From assembly GCF_963678635.1 (NCBI RefSeq), contig NC_087066.1:29207301-29271300 (forward strand): a stretch of DNA of 64,000 nucleotides, read 5' to 3'. Position numbers and translations under genes: made by a program. Positions 18,111 through 29,515 of the stretch are shown here, one piece after another; the stretch's first letter is position 1, and every line of letters starts with the position of its first letter. The notes beneath the pieces were generated by a model. That model was given only the letters and a program-made list of their open reading frames with translations. It was not told the DNA's origin and ran no database searches. Source of the stretch: Symsagittifera roscoffensis. Taxonomy: Eukaryota > Xenacoelomorpha > Acoela > Convolutidae.

Positions 18111-19090
18111 CCGAACTCTGTTGGTATCTTTATATTAAATTTCAATCTGCTTCGACCAATTCCCAGGAGTTGAAAGCATCATTAGCCTAGCCTGGCGTTT
18201 TGACCGCTATTTATTTAATTGTGTATTCATATAAAATCAATTTAGGCCGCGATTCGGATATGAAGTGTCTATAACATGAACAAAACCTGAAGAAACGTAT
18301 AAACATAATTGTTAAAGAATTATTTATCGAATAATTTCGTCTCTCATATCACACGAATTCCTGTGTTCGGAACATTTTTTATTATTTCTATGCAGCAACA
18401 CGTTAATGTTTCTTGAAACTGAGAACTGTTAAGCGAAAAAGTATATTCATCTACAGAGTGAATGATATAATTTACAAAACTAAGGAATGTATAAAAAAAA
18501 TTGACAGCGAATTGAAGACTACAGAGTACAAATAAGCATCGATTGAAGGCACAAAAATGATATTTTTATGGAAAATTTTCAATCATTAAGCTAGAAAACA
18601 TCTCAGGACAAGACGAAAAGTTTTTTTAACATATTTTAAATATCCATATTTATTTTACACAATCATTAACAGCATCGAAAGATTAGACAATAAAATCATT
18701 GACCTATTCCAGGTTTTTCATTTGAAACATGTCATTTCATCTCCCAAGGAATTGCGACTACGCATATACAATGCGAAATGACCCCAAAAAACAGGCTAGG
18801 TTGATTGGAACATTTCAATTACATTAATGGACCAGAACATATGAATAAGATAGTTTACTTTATCATATATGAGCATTTGCAACCGTATAGAAAAATGGAG
18901 TTATTGAAACACATTAAAGAAAGCACACAGAATTTTTTTCACAATTTATGCGAATGAGCCATTTCACAAAGGACCAAAATAAGGAGAAAATTCTCAGATT
19001 AAAATTTGTGTCGCCATTAGATGACGAAAGTCAGCACAAGAACAGCAAAAACGAACCATTTCCAGAATTTAAAACAGATCCACGAGCTCC
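18111..19090. other. AT-rich spacer, nothing recognised
   Basis: No domain, tRNA-like element or clear inverted repeat was found in this stretch. Confidence 0.45.
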
Positions 19091-19099
19091 AAGGATCCT

Positions 19100-20240
19100 C
19101 CCTGAACATGGCGGTTTCTGATTTCTTGCATTACAAATGAAGCGCCTCCGCCGGGTCCAGAAGTGCCGCCTTCTAGTTTTGGACCCGACGACAGTACGAA
19201 CAGCCGTAAGCCACCAACAGGGGAGCGCCAAAAGCATGCTCGGACTGGGTTTTTGGTTAAGGAGCTTTTCAAGTCGGTCGGGTTGCTCCGTCTATTAATC
19301 CTAATACTTCTCCTTCGCTCCGGCATAAACACCAATTCGCACCTTACACCTGCTCCCCGTGTAACCGCAAAATACTCCGCTCCCAAGCAAGCTTGTGGTT
19401 CCAGATTCGATGATGAATTCATTTTAAATGCAGTCGTCTAAACACACTGAAACAGCCCCACAGCGATTTTTACTGTCCTACCTGCACAGCAAACTATATT
19501 TTGCCCCTACCAAAAACTAACTCTACAGCTATCCCTCGACCAATCTCTATCCTTCCTTCAAATACACTTTCACCAGAGCATCTAACACCCCTTGATACAA
19601 CGCACTGATGCGTTCAACTATCTGCGGCAACCCCCCAGTAACCAAGCAAAACCACTCAAACTTTCAACTGAGCCTTGAATTTTATAGTTAAACTGAAATG
19701 GCATATCTAGCAAAGCACCTGAAATACACATTGCGGTTTTTCAAGAAATCAAATTGAATACGAAAAACCGCCCTCCCTCGTTAAGGCCTAACTACAGATT
19801 ACTTAGAAAAGACCGACCGCGACAGTGAGGAGGGATTCTTACTGCAATTTACAATTCTCTTCTATACAATGAACATGAACAGTGAAAGACTGAACTGCGG
19901 ACGGTCCAAGAGTTAACATACAGGCCAACAATGAGAATCTCCGTATCACGAACTTCTATATGGCTCTCCACAGTAGCTGTATTAAGTACTATAAAGCATT
20001 AACATCAACTCTCCTCTATGAAGTAAGTAGCATTGTACTGAGCGATGCAAACGCGCACTTCCCACTTTGGTCCCCTAATATACCAGAGGACCGACGCGGG
20101 GCAAACCTAGATGCTGATACCATTCACTCCTCCTTCACCTCACTAAATGATCACCGTCAAACTAGACTAGCTTATGATAGCAATTCGTTAGCATCGTCAC
20201 ATAACGTATCACTCGCATCTTCCTCAATTTTTACTTAATC
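19100..20240 (+). pseudogene. Degraded non-LTR retrotransposon pieces (zinc-finger and endonuclease parts)
   Basis: The plus-strand frame at 19960-20238 reads SDANAHFPLWSPNIPEDRRG...LNDHRQTRL, matching the C-terminal half of apurinic-type endonucleases (the D-x-N-AHHPLW and LND blocks of I/R1-type elements). Just upstream (about 19910-19960) the frame continues back as NLRITNFY. Around 19440-19510 another frame gives DFYCPTC, like the last Cys pair of a PHD/zinc finger of an ORF1. No RT follows: the element is broken off at about 20240. Confidence 0.6.
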
Positions 20241-20261
20241 CTGCATGACAAAATTTTTCTA

Positions 20262-20660
20262 AGGCAGAGGCAAAGCTGCGCTTCCCAAACACTTGCGAGT
20301 ACACGACCAAAAAGCAGTTCTATCAAGTCACATAAAAAAAGTAGAAATAAGCCTCGAATTAGCAAAAACTCGGATTAGCAAAAAACTGAGACCTAGCAAA
20401 TTTGAGTCTCACGCACTAACCATTCAGCCACGAATGCTTAAAATCCCCAAAAACTAGCCACCAATAATGCAGCTACATATGCTAATAAACTGCCAATTCG
20501 ATGCAGCAAAAGTAGCATCAAATACAAAAAGATAGAACTTTGCATGTAAAAAATCGCAAATCATAAAGCCAAATTATGTATAAATTATGCATTTCAAAAT
20601 ATTGCAAAATATGAGTTAGAAAATTTCTGAAATAGAGTTTTATTATTATTATGTTGTTTG
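20262..20660 (-). repeat. 400-bp repeat family with tRNA-like segment, copy 1
   Basis: Shares order and sequence with 54758-55225 and 56531-56840: hairpin-tail motif, gaccaaaaagcag, cctcgaattagc, gagtctcacgcactaacc, ctagccaccaataa, cagctacatatgct, gcaaaagtagcatcaaatac and, with copy 2, further on to gaaaatttctgaaat. On the minus strand it carries a tRNA-Ser/Leu-like A box; the B box is lost in this copy. Confidence 0.65.
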
Positions 20661-22859
20661 AAACTAATAGCTTTGGTTCACTAGATGAATTAAAAATGCA
20701 TCAACTGTGTAAATTTATAATTAATTGTCAAAGCACATGTTATCACTAAGCTGTAAAGGGGCAGCTAAATAACAAAAATGCAACAAAATATCAAAATATC
20801 TTACTGCCAATTCCATGCAGCAAATTCGACGCAGCAAATATTGTTGCTTCAAGTTGCAACAATAATTACGACTTAGTCGCAACAAAAGTCGCAACAATAT
20901 TTGCGACTTAGGTTGAAAAAAAAATTCTTACTATAACACATTGCTTCGCAAGTGTAAACAGGGATCAGAACACCTACCAACTTTCATGAATTTTCCTATT
21001 AACGAAGATATCTATTTTGTGCTCCAAAAACTGTATCAATTTTCATAAGGCGGACTGGAAAAGTTTTAAAAATGAAAACGAAGCCACTCTTGCAACGAAA
21101 CCTATGCAACTAGATGTAAGCACCGCTGAGCTGATTTTTCGTGAAACGGTCCTCTGTAGCCCGTCACCACATTCCTACAAGCCGTCATCATTTCTTTGTC
21201 CCTGTTCTAAATGACAAAACAAAGAAATGAGACCAACAAAGACACAGTATCAGAATTTTCAATCCGTCCGATTCACTTTTAAACGATCTAAACAGTAATC
21301 ATGTCCAAAACGGTCAAAGACAAAAAGAAACGGCGAGAGTTCCTCCAGAATTTTAGTCTACACACACGACCTCTAGTAAGTTCTGGAAAGTGGTTAGATC
21401 GTTGAATGGCAACGCTGAGTCCATTAGACGATATCGACTGGGAGCAACCTGGTCTCAACCGAGGGTTCACCGCAGTATAAAAAAAAATTTAGACAGAAGA
21501 GAAAGTTGAAATGTTCTGGCGTTGATGTTGCTCCATTTTATATAACTTTTTTTACATATTTATAAATAAATATATCTGATATAAGCTTCATGTTTTCCTT
21601 TTAGCGTCTGCTATCGCGGCTTGTGTTTGCTAATCGGGTCAAAAAGCTTCGATAGAATAAAGACTCGTACCGGTCCTTTAGGCGCTAAAGGCGCATTCAA
21701 GCTAGCTACCCACGGATTCAGAGTGTTCCCGAGTTTTGAACTGCATTGTTCCTGCAAAGTCGCAATTATCGAAACAAGCATATGGCTACCTCATTGTAAC
21801 AGAAAGGGAAAAATGTACGATGTTTCATTGTGGCTTTTCGGAGACGTTAGACAGTTTTATCTCCTTGTACGCGGCTGGCGAGAAAATCTGGATTTTCCTA
21901 AAGCCTGGCTTTTCGGTAAAAGGCTTGAGGATCGTTCAGTTAGATTTCTTCTGAAAGCTCTTCTGTTAACTTACGATTAGACTTGAACTCGAGTGTGTAA
22001 TCCTTGTTACCCTTACTTCGATTGACTTGGTGCCTCCAAGAATCTCACTTGGTTAGGAGGCGCTGAGTTGTTCGTCTGTAGCATTGAAGATTTGTACTGT
22101 TTTGCAGTGAGTACATTCCTTTTCTCATCTGCGGTTCATCGAATTTCATGTTGATTGAGATGGAAGATGTGCACGGAGATGGTCATAGATACTTAATGGA
22201 GAATAGCCCAGTTGAGCCGGAATATGCCGATAGGCTTAGTGCCGATAGGGCAATATTTTGAAGGCACATTGCGAAATGGGTCAGGTGATTAAAGTTTAAT
22301 ATTTCCGGCCAGTTGGTTAGCTCACCCGATGGACTTCGAGTGGCACACGCCAATGTGCGAGATGAGTAAGTACGGCATCACATCGAATCTATCGGGAATG
22401 ACATAGTGCATGTTCCTACCTTGTGTGATGCACTGAAAGATGCGGGATGTTCAATGCAATGGTGTTGGAGTCTAGTGGAAAGTTCTATTTTCCTTTCTCT
22501 AGTTTTGTTCCTGCTTTTTACGGTACTGCCCAACTTGTTTTCTGGGCCAGAACGTAGAGCTATACTTCTCCTTTGTTCAACAAGAAGTCGGCTTTGGAAA
22601 GACTCAGCTACTGTTTCCAAGTGAGTAAGCCTAAACGCGAGAAGATAAAAATCCTTGCCCCCTCGAGTTCGTTTCAACTGAGTATCCCTAAAACGGTGGG
22701 CAAGGCCAAGAACGCCAGGGCAATTTTGGGTAAGACTTCATATTTATCAATGTTTTGTTGTTGACTTTAGACTTTAGTAGCTCCTAAGGTATCTTGTAGT
22801 TCTGTTCCCACAATTAGGGGCACAGATTTTGCCATATTGTCAACGCTTTGGCGACATAT
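20661..22859. other. Spacer without recognisable genes
   Basis: Several open frames occur, the longest being 119 codons at 21621-21980 on the plus strand; it shows no domain, signal peptide or splice context that I recognise, so I do not call it a gene. Short internal repeats (gccgatag, near 22227 and 22241) are visible. Confidence 0.4.
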
Positions 22860-22868
22860 ATGTTGAAC

Positions 22869-24862
22869 GGCGCAGAGACAATTCAGCCAGAGACAATTCA
22901 GCCGATTTAAAATACAGACAATTCAGCCAAAAAAGTTCAGACAATTCAGCCAAAGGCAATTCGGCCTATTTAGATTAAAGAGACTAGATAAAAGGAAAAT
23001 TTAAAACGTTTCTAATTTGAGTCCGAAGGCTTTCAACACTTTAACAAAGAAATGTGAAACATCAAATAACAAATTTCAAAGACCAAAACAAACTTTTAAA
23101 GTTTTAAGATATATGTACATTGAAGGTACAAAGTTTTAAATACTTCTGTATATGGTCTCGATTGTAGTTTTTTGCGTTTTGAACGAGTTTCTCATTGGCG
23201 AGGGAATACTTGGGCCTCGGTTTTCTAATAACATCACCGGACATTAGTCTCTCTACATTTATTTCGGCATTTTTTGCTCATCTTTGAAACGTGTGATAAA
23301 CTTAGGGAAGGCGGGGTGCTTTGTCGACACGAATTTATTGAAGCTGCCATTCCATGCCTCCAATGCATTGTTCGTACGAGGTTCACCGCTGACCACCCGA
23401 TTGAAAACGTTCCAATCGTCAATGTCAAATTTTGGTTTGACGCGTCTATTCCCTCGACAGGCACCAATATAGGTGTCTTCAAAATAGTCCGATAGACTCT
23501 GAAATTCCTCTGAGGGATCCTCTTTTCAGAGAGCCTCAAAAGCGAAAATAACGTCGTCAACGGGAACGAATGCCAAGCAAATCCTTTTTTTGACATTCAG
23601 CCGAAACTCATCATCGTCCATGTACTTGCGCGTAAATCCAAGTTTTTGTACATTGCGCCATACTGCCTGACCTAGATGGAAGAAACAGAATTGAGTTTCT
23701 GTATCAGGCTGCATTTCCGTTATGGCGTTTCGAACAGCGGCTTCAAAATCAATGATTACTTTTTTTCCAAATTGCTCTAAGCAGCCAAAAAGTTTTTCAT
23801 ATGTGTTTTGGGTCTTGTTGGGCAGCAGAGCATACACCAAGGGTATAACTGCATTTTCGATTACAACATGAATAGTATAAACTTGGTAAAAGACATCTGG
23901 TGCCACTGAAAACGTTCCATCGCAATGACAGATTTCCGACTGAGAAAGCAAATCAAGCGCTGGTAATGTTGCAAAAACTAAAACTCGACTGTCCGACTTA
24001 CCAGAATCAAAATACAGGAACGTACATTGCCATTTAATGAGACCGTTCTTAAGTTAGTTTTTTTCACGATATCTATAACCATCAAAACAAAGATGCTTTT
24101 TTCCGCGTTCAGATGTTACGAATTCCATTTTACGACAACTTTTGCTAAAAGTGGAAGATTTAGAATGATTCAGAGTCTAATCAGTCAGTTGTTCAAGCTA
24201 GTTACTAATGAAGATTAATCAATGTTAATTGTGTAAATGGACAACCTAACTGCAAAAAATAGGCGTTAAACGCGGTACTGGTTTCTGGTTTGACAAAATT
24301 TTAATCGCAATTAGTTTATCTTTTAAAGGTGTTTAAGTTTCTAATTAGTTTCTACCAACTACCCAAATTACCTCATAGGCGGTTGCACCCTCCCCCGCCT
24401 AAGGCATGATAAGAACATCAGCGTAACTGTGCGGCCAGTACGTGGTAGGGGTGGTCAACTCTTTAACTGATATCATTTTAGACCGCCTGTAAAACTCCCA
24501 ATCTCGTTTCCACTTTCGCGTAATTTGGTTAACTTTTAAGTATTGTGCAGTGTTTGTTGAGTTCGATTTTTGCTTCGGTACTATTCAAAAATTGGAAACA
24601 ATGGATTGCATAAAGTTTTATTATGTTTAGGTACTTTTGTTTCTGTTAATTATATTTGTTTTATGTGCATTTGAAAGGAATTAATTATAAGTCATCTAAT
24701 GAAAGCTTTGATGTTTTGCCGCATGTGAAAAGTTTTTGCGCGCACGTTTTAAAACTTTAAAACTGTCTGAATTGCCTTTGGCCGATTTGTCTTACTCATT
24801 TTGACTGAATTGTCTGAATTTGAAATTGGCTGATATGTCTGTGACCGAATTGTCTGAACACC
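22869..24862 (-). mobile_element. MULE DNA transposon 1 (Mutator-like), 9-bp target duplication
   Basis: Flanked by the perfect 9-bp direct repeat atgttgaac (22860-22868 and 24863-24871), the length typical of Mutator-like elements. Ends read GGCGCAGAGACAATTCAGCC on the left and GGTGTTCAGACAATTCGGTC on the right (reverse complement). Each end also carries several subterminal copies of gacaattcagcc. The transposase lies inside on the minus strand. Confidence 0.9.
23259..24047 (-). pseudogene. MULE transposase with one in-frame stop
   Basis: Frame open from about 24047 to the TAA at 23259-23261, interrupted only by a TGA at 23526-23528. Residues include FLYFDSGKSD, FATLPALDLLSQ, HCDGTFSVAPDVFYQ (first catalytic Asp), YALLPNKTQNTYEKLF, DFEAAVRNAI (second Asp), CFFHLGQAVWR, and the C-terminal TNNALEAWN, the block with the third acidic residue. 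These are the hallmark motifs of the MULE transposase domain. An N-terminal zinc-finger (FLYWCH) region is not visible. Apart from the TGA the domain looks intact. Confidence 0.9.
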
Positions 24863-24871
24863 ATGTTGAAC

Positions 24872-27177
24872 GGTGTCCAACTCTTTCAACCCACGCTATT
24901 TAACCCCAAACATTCGCACCCCCTACTTTATAACCCCGTAACAAGATAACCCCACGACAATTTAACCCCATTTTAATACCAATAAATAGCTTCAAATTAA
25001 GTCCTTTTTATGACTACAGGATTATTCCAATTAAGTATAATATTTGAGGCCTGAAAAGTCATTCTTAAAAGATGCCTCTAGAAACTCAAAAAAATTGCAT
25101 TTCGATTCATTGGAGAAATAATCCCTCATTCACGCTTTTAAAACAGAGATAACTTACATTGTGCTAATTGAAAGCAACACAACAGTTTTAAAAACTTTAC
25201 ATAGAATAATACTGCCTTACACTTGAACGATTTTTTAAACTATTCTATGAGCTATAATGTTTGAAGTGTCCTTCCAATTTACTCTATCTTCTAAAGACAA
25301 ACAAGTATTGGTGGCACCAGGACCCGAGTATTATCTTAAACGTAAGAACAAAATCACTAGGAACAGGAACTGCTCAATTACCAGACTCAAAAATGCCGAG
25401 TAACAGCAAATACCGATGGAGAAGTTTTTATTGATATAATCGGTGAGCATAATCACGGCATATCTACGGGAAAACCTGAAGCCTGACTAGTTTTAAAAAG
25501 CATCAAGGATCTGAGCGAGAGTAATACCGCGACCGTCACAGTCGCCACAGCAACTCAGCCCATAAAGGACGATATTGTCACTCAATTAGCCCACCAACTA
25601 AAAAAAGTAAGTTCCAACTGCACAACGCATGCGCAAGCAACGATAACAGGTCTACCAATCTCCTCAGCAGCAAGAAATTTTGAAATACTCGAGTTATTTC
25701 AGAACTTTGTAAGATTTGTCAGTGGACAAAATGATCAAGAAATGATTATTTTATTCGGCGCCCCGGAAACGCTACGTGTGCTCGAACGTTTTTGTTGGCT
25801 GACGGAACTTTCAAGGTTACACTTAAAAAAAAATTATCAATTTTATTCATAACGTTTTAGTCTTTTAGGACCAGCCCCCGCTTGTTTATGTACCTTCTCA
25901 TCAAAAAAAAACGATAAAAAACATACCACCGTATATTAGACGCCCTAAAAAAAACTTAACACCTGACATTAGACCTGATAATTTGTTGCTGGGTTTCGAA
26001 CAGGAGCTCTTCCAACGATTCAGAAAATGTTCCCAGAGTCCAAGCTGTCTGGATGTTTTTTCATCTTTCTCAAAATTATATGAGATAAATTGCGGAGCTC
26101 GGATTAAGAAAGGAGTACGAAACAAACCGCAATTTTCATTAGCACTTAAACTATTACCATCACTGGCTTTCGAAAATGAATAAATAAGACTTTCATACGA
26201 TAAAATAGTCAAGGAAATTCAAATAGTATGAGATCGCACAATAAAAGAGTCGGAAAAAATGCAAACGTTGACGAGCTCTGCCTGTTTTAATTACACTGAA
26301 AAAATCTCGTCCAGAATAGAGAGAAGTCATATTCCTCTTTTCACTATGGAATCGAAGAGATGCGGTAACATCCGGTTTGGCAAGAACAACAAACGCTGTA
26401 GAGGGCTGGCATTATGGCATACAGTCATATTTTGGTGGTTCATACATCAGTATACAGAAAGTAATCGCAAGCTTGCAAAACAGACGCCTCACTCAAAAAC
26501 TTAATTTCTCCAACGCCTCGAGCGGACACCAATTTACAAAAACGAAAAAACACCAAGTCCTAAACGAAAAAGTGGAGAATATTATGCCGGTTTGCGAAGA
26601 GAAAACTGATTTGCATTTCTTTCGCGCTATGGCGAACTTAAGCTAAATATTTGTTCATCTGTTCTTTGTATATATTTTAAATTTAGAATGTTGTTTGTCA
26701 TTTTTTATGAGAAAAGACGCCTATTTGCAGCCTCCCGGAGACGTAGAAAAAAAGGTTTCATTGTATATTTCATTTAAAATCAGCCCAGTAATCTATTAAT
26801 AGCAATATTATTTCAAGATCAAGTTCAATTTTGGAGAAATTTAATCATTTATGGCCAATAATTTGAATCATGCTGATCGGATTAGTTTTCAAGTTCATAT
26901 CAAAATCTAGATTATCGGCAAGGTCATTTCTGTTGAAATCTCAGCCGAATTTAGCAGCTTGCATGTTAATTCGTTTTCTTTTGCAAAAATTGTTGCAATT
27001 AAAGCTCTGATGTTTACCGACGCTACGGTTCCGAATTGCTTTCAAGTTAACTTCTTTTTGATTCAAACAATTGGTAAAAAATGGATTAAATTGTATTGGG
27101 ATTATCTAATTCTGGGGTTATATGAGCGGGTTTCAGAAAAAGTGGTTTAAAGAAGCGGGGTGAAAAGCTAGGGAACC
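24872..27177 (+). mobile_element. MULE DNA transposon 2, adjoining MULE 1
   Basis: Bounded by atgttgaac (24863-24871, shared with MULE 1) and atgttgaag (27178-27186). Ends are inverted repeats: GGTGTCCAACTCTTTCAACC on the left, GGTTCCCTAGCTTTTCACCC on the right reverse-complemented. It contains a decayed plus-strand transposase. Confidence 0.8.
25290..26640 (+). pseudogene. Decayed FLYWCH-type MULE transposase
   Basis: Fragments in several frames on the plus strand: EVFIDIIGEHNHGIST (25425-25475), the end of a FLYWCH zinc finger; LADGTFKVTL (about 25798-25827), the first catalytic block; GFEQELFQRF; and TTNAVEGWHYGIQ (about 26383-26422), the C-terminal block. Many frameshifts and stops separate them. 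It is a much older copy than MULE 1. Confidence 0.75.
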
Positions 27178-27186
27178 ATGTTGAAG

Positions 27187-29209
27187 ACAGGGAAAAATTG
27201 CAATCACTTTCATGTCCAAATGAAAAAACAATGTGTGTCATAATGGAAGAGTCGATAAGCAACCCATTAGGAATTAAAATCGGTTATTGCTCTTTTTTTT
27301 TAACAGCAATTTTTGGTGAAAATTCGGTTTTTTCCAACTTTTTGACTGCTCACTGCTATTTTGTTGATGTTCACATTGCGAGGGATGCTTCCTTTTTGCG
27401 TGCCCGCGTGGAACACTACTTGCTGTACCTAGAACCGAAATTTAGTCCTACGCAATTTTACGTTACCCAATTACAGCAGCAACTATAAAATTCAAGCCGA
27501 TCGATGCTTTGACCTTATAAAGCAATTTCATTTTATAGCTACTAGATTTAGTCCTTTAGAGCTTATTTCAGCCAGCGATTTCAAAGAAAATTTCTTGTAG
27601 AAACGAAGGGATCTTCTTTTAATATGCCAAGCTGAGTGCCATTTATGATCAGAAACAGAAGTTCAATTTCTTCCTTCTTTAACTTAGTTTGGCGCCTCAA
27701 CTGAACGGTTATTTTTTCTTCATTTGTAGCTCTTAGTGCTCTTATTGAACAGGTGAATTGCTTTGGTTAGTTTGCATGTTCTGACCGAAGAATTGCAAAC
27801 TGTTCGTATTTTCATTTTAGTTGATGCTCTGATAACGTATATCAAATTTTACTTATTTTTTCAACTCTAACCACTCCAATTCAAAAGGCTGTCTTTTGCT
27901 TTGTTGCATGTTCTGATTCAAAAACGCAGGCTGATCTTAGTTCAACTTTGTTTGAATTTCTAACTGAATCTTCATTTGTTGTTTTTTTTTTAAATTCCTA
28001 GCGTTCTGATTCAAGATTTTGGGTTAGTTTGCATGTTCTGATTCGATAAATGCAAGCTGTTCTGTTTTAGATTCCTTGGATTTTTTTTACTTGGAAGAAA
28101 ATTTTAAAAGAATATTTTTACTTTTCGATTTTTTGTGACCAAATCTTTAAACTTGATCAGTCTCGAATTAGATTTTTGGCTTTTGTACTTACAATTTGGG
28201 AGATGAATTTGAAGTTCAACGCAAAAACATCTGCTCAAAGAAAAGTATTCCGCTCTACAAATGAGAAAGCGGAACGTCTTTTCTTTAAGAAAACAGATTT
28301 CAAGTTCTAGAGATTGCAACAGAATATGAAAAACATAGCATTCATCCAGTATCCCTAACGGGACTAAAATCACAAAAGCGTCTTGTAATTGAGCTTCAAC
28401 GTAATGTTTCTCTTTTTTTTCGAGAGTTGAAAGTTTATGAAGGCAATCATTCTGTTCTATTTTTCTTGAGTTCGTTGAGAGCTTTCCAATTTTATGTTGG
28501 CTATATTTTGATGCAATTCTTTCAAGCCAAACTATGCACCTATTTTGAAATTTCTATTTTTCATATGAAAACTTAGCTGCGAAGAAATTAATATCTTTCG
28601 ACCCTTGTACAGATTTGATGAATAAAAGTTTGGGCCTGCAGAAGCCGAAGAGTGAAAATTGATGCTGAAGCATTCAAACTCAACTTAAATATATTACAGT
28701 GAAAACTTGCAAGGTATGTGGTTTTGCGTTTGAATTACGGCAATTCGTTTCACAAGATAAGCGATATTATCAAGATGTACTAAAATCAAAACTAAAAATC
28801 AATATGGAATACTGATTCCACTGTTCGTGTGATCTCGTTCTCTTAAAATCACCGAAGATTAAAAATCGTCACAGAAAATAGGCTGTTGATTATTTTTGCA
28901 CTGATTTTCGCAAATGGGATTACTGATCTATCATAATTTGTGAAGCTATTTCAATTTGAAACCGAGTTTGATTTTAAACTATCATAATTCGATTTGAAAC
29001 TCATAACACTGAAACTTGTGAGTACTCGAAACCTACACTTAAACTAGGTCAAAAAATTACCAAACATTTATGTGGCTAAAACTTTTAAGAAGGCAATGCA
29101 ACTTTGAAAAATGGGGAGGCACAAAACTAAACCACAAGGCCATTTCAAATCTTAGTTATAATTATTTATTTGGTCAATGATTGATTTCGAGGCTCTGAAA
29201 TAAAACTAA
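27187..29209. other. Spacer with three diverged copies of a 35-40-base motif
   Basis: Between about 27765 and 28060 a motif of the form tgcatgttctga......gcaagctgttct occurs three times, about 130 bases apart. Otherwise nothing recognisable. Confidence 0.4.
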
Positions 29210-29515
29210 TTAAAAACTCGCACTAGCATACTGTTTGAGAAATTTGACAGAAAAGAGAGGAAAACTCTTGACTGTATTTTCTTCTTCTTTCTTTGCGTGC
29301 TTGAGATATCCCAACAACATGCCTCCGTCTTTACTATCTGGTCCCTCGACACAGATCAAGTCGCCCCTTCGGAACACCAGAGTTGACTCTGAGTAGGGCA
29401 CCCCGTAGTCTACCAGAGCCACTGCTTCTGTAGGGTAGTGCATAGAGGGCGAGTAGCCCGGTGGAATGTAGAGCAGATCAGCTAGGTCCTCTGCCAGATT
29501 CAAAGCATCGGCAGG
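29210..29515 (-). CDS. SH2/SH3 gene exon 6: C-terminal SH3 and stop
   Basis: Pyrimidine-rich acceptor (TTCTCTGTTTAAG), 101 codons and the TAA at 29210-29212. Encodes a linker (LAEDLADLLYIPPGY) and an SH3 domain with ALVDY and the GDLI block. Confidence 0.8.
   Translation of the reverse strand, partial: PADALNLAEDLADLLYIPPGYSPSMHYPTEAVALVDYGVPYSESTLVFRRGDLICVEGPDSKDGGMLLGYLKHAKKEEENTVKSFPLFSVKFLKQYASASF

Noticed and set aside
21621-21980. 119-codon plus-strand frame in the spacer before MULE 1
   Set aside because: No domain, signal peptide, splice context or similarity; surrounded by transposon debris, so a chance frame is more likely.
27198-27488. 96-codon plus-strand frame after MULE 2
   Set aside because: No recognisable domain; composition typical of random AT-rich DNA.
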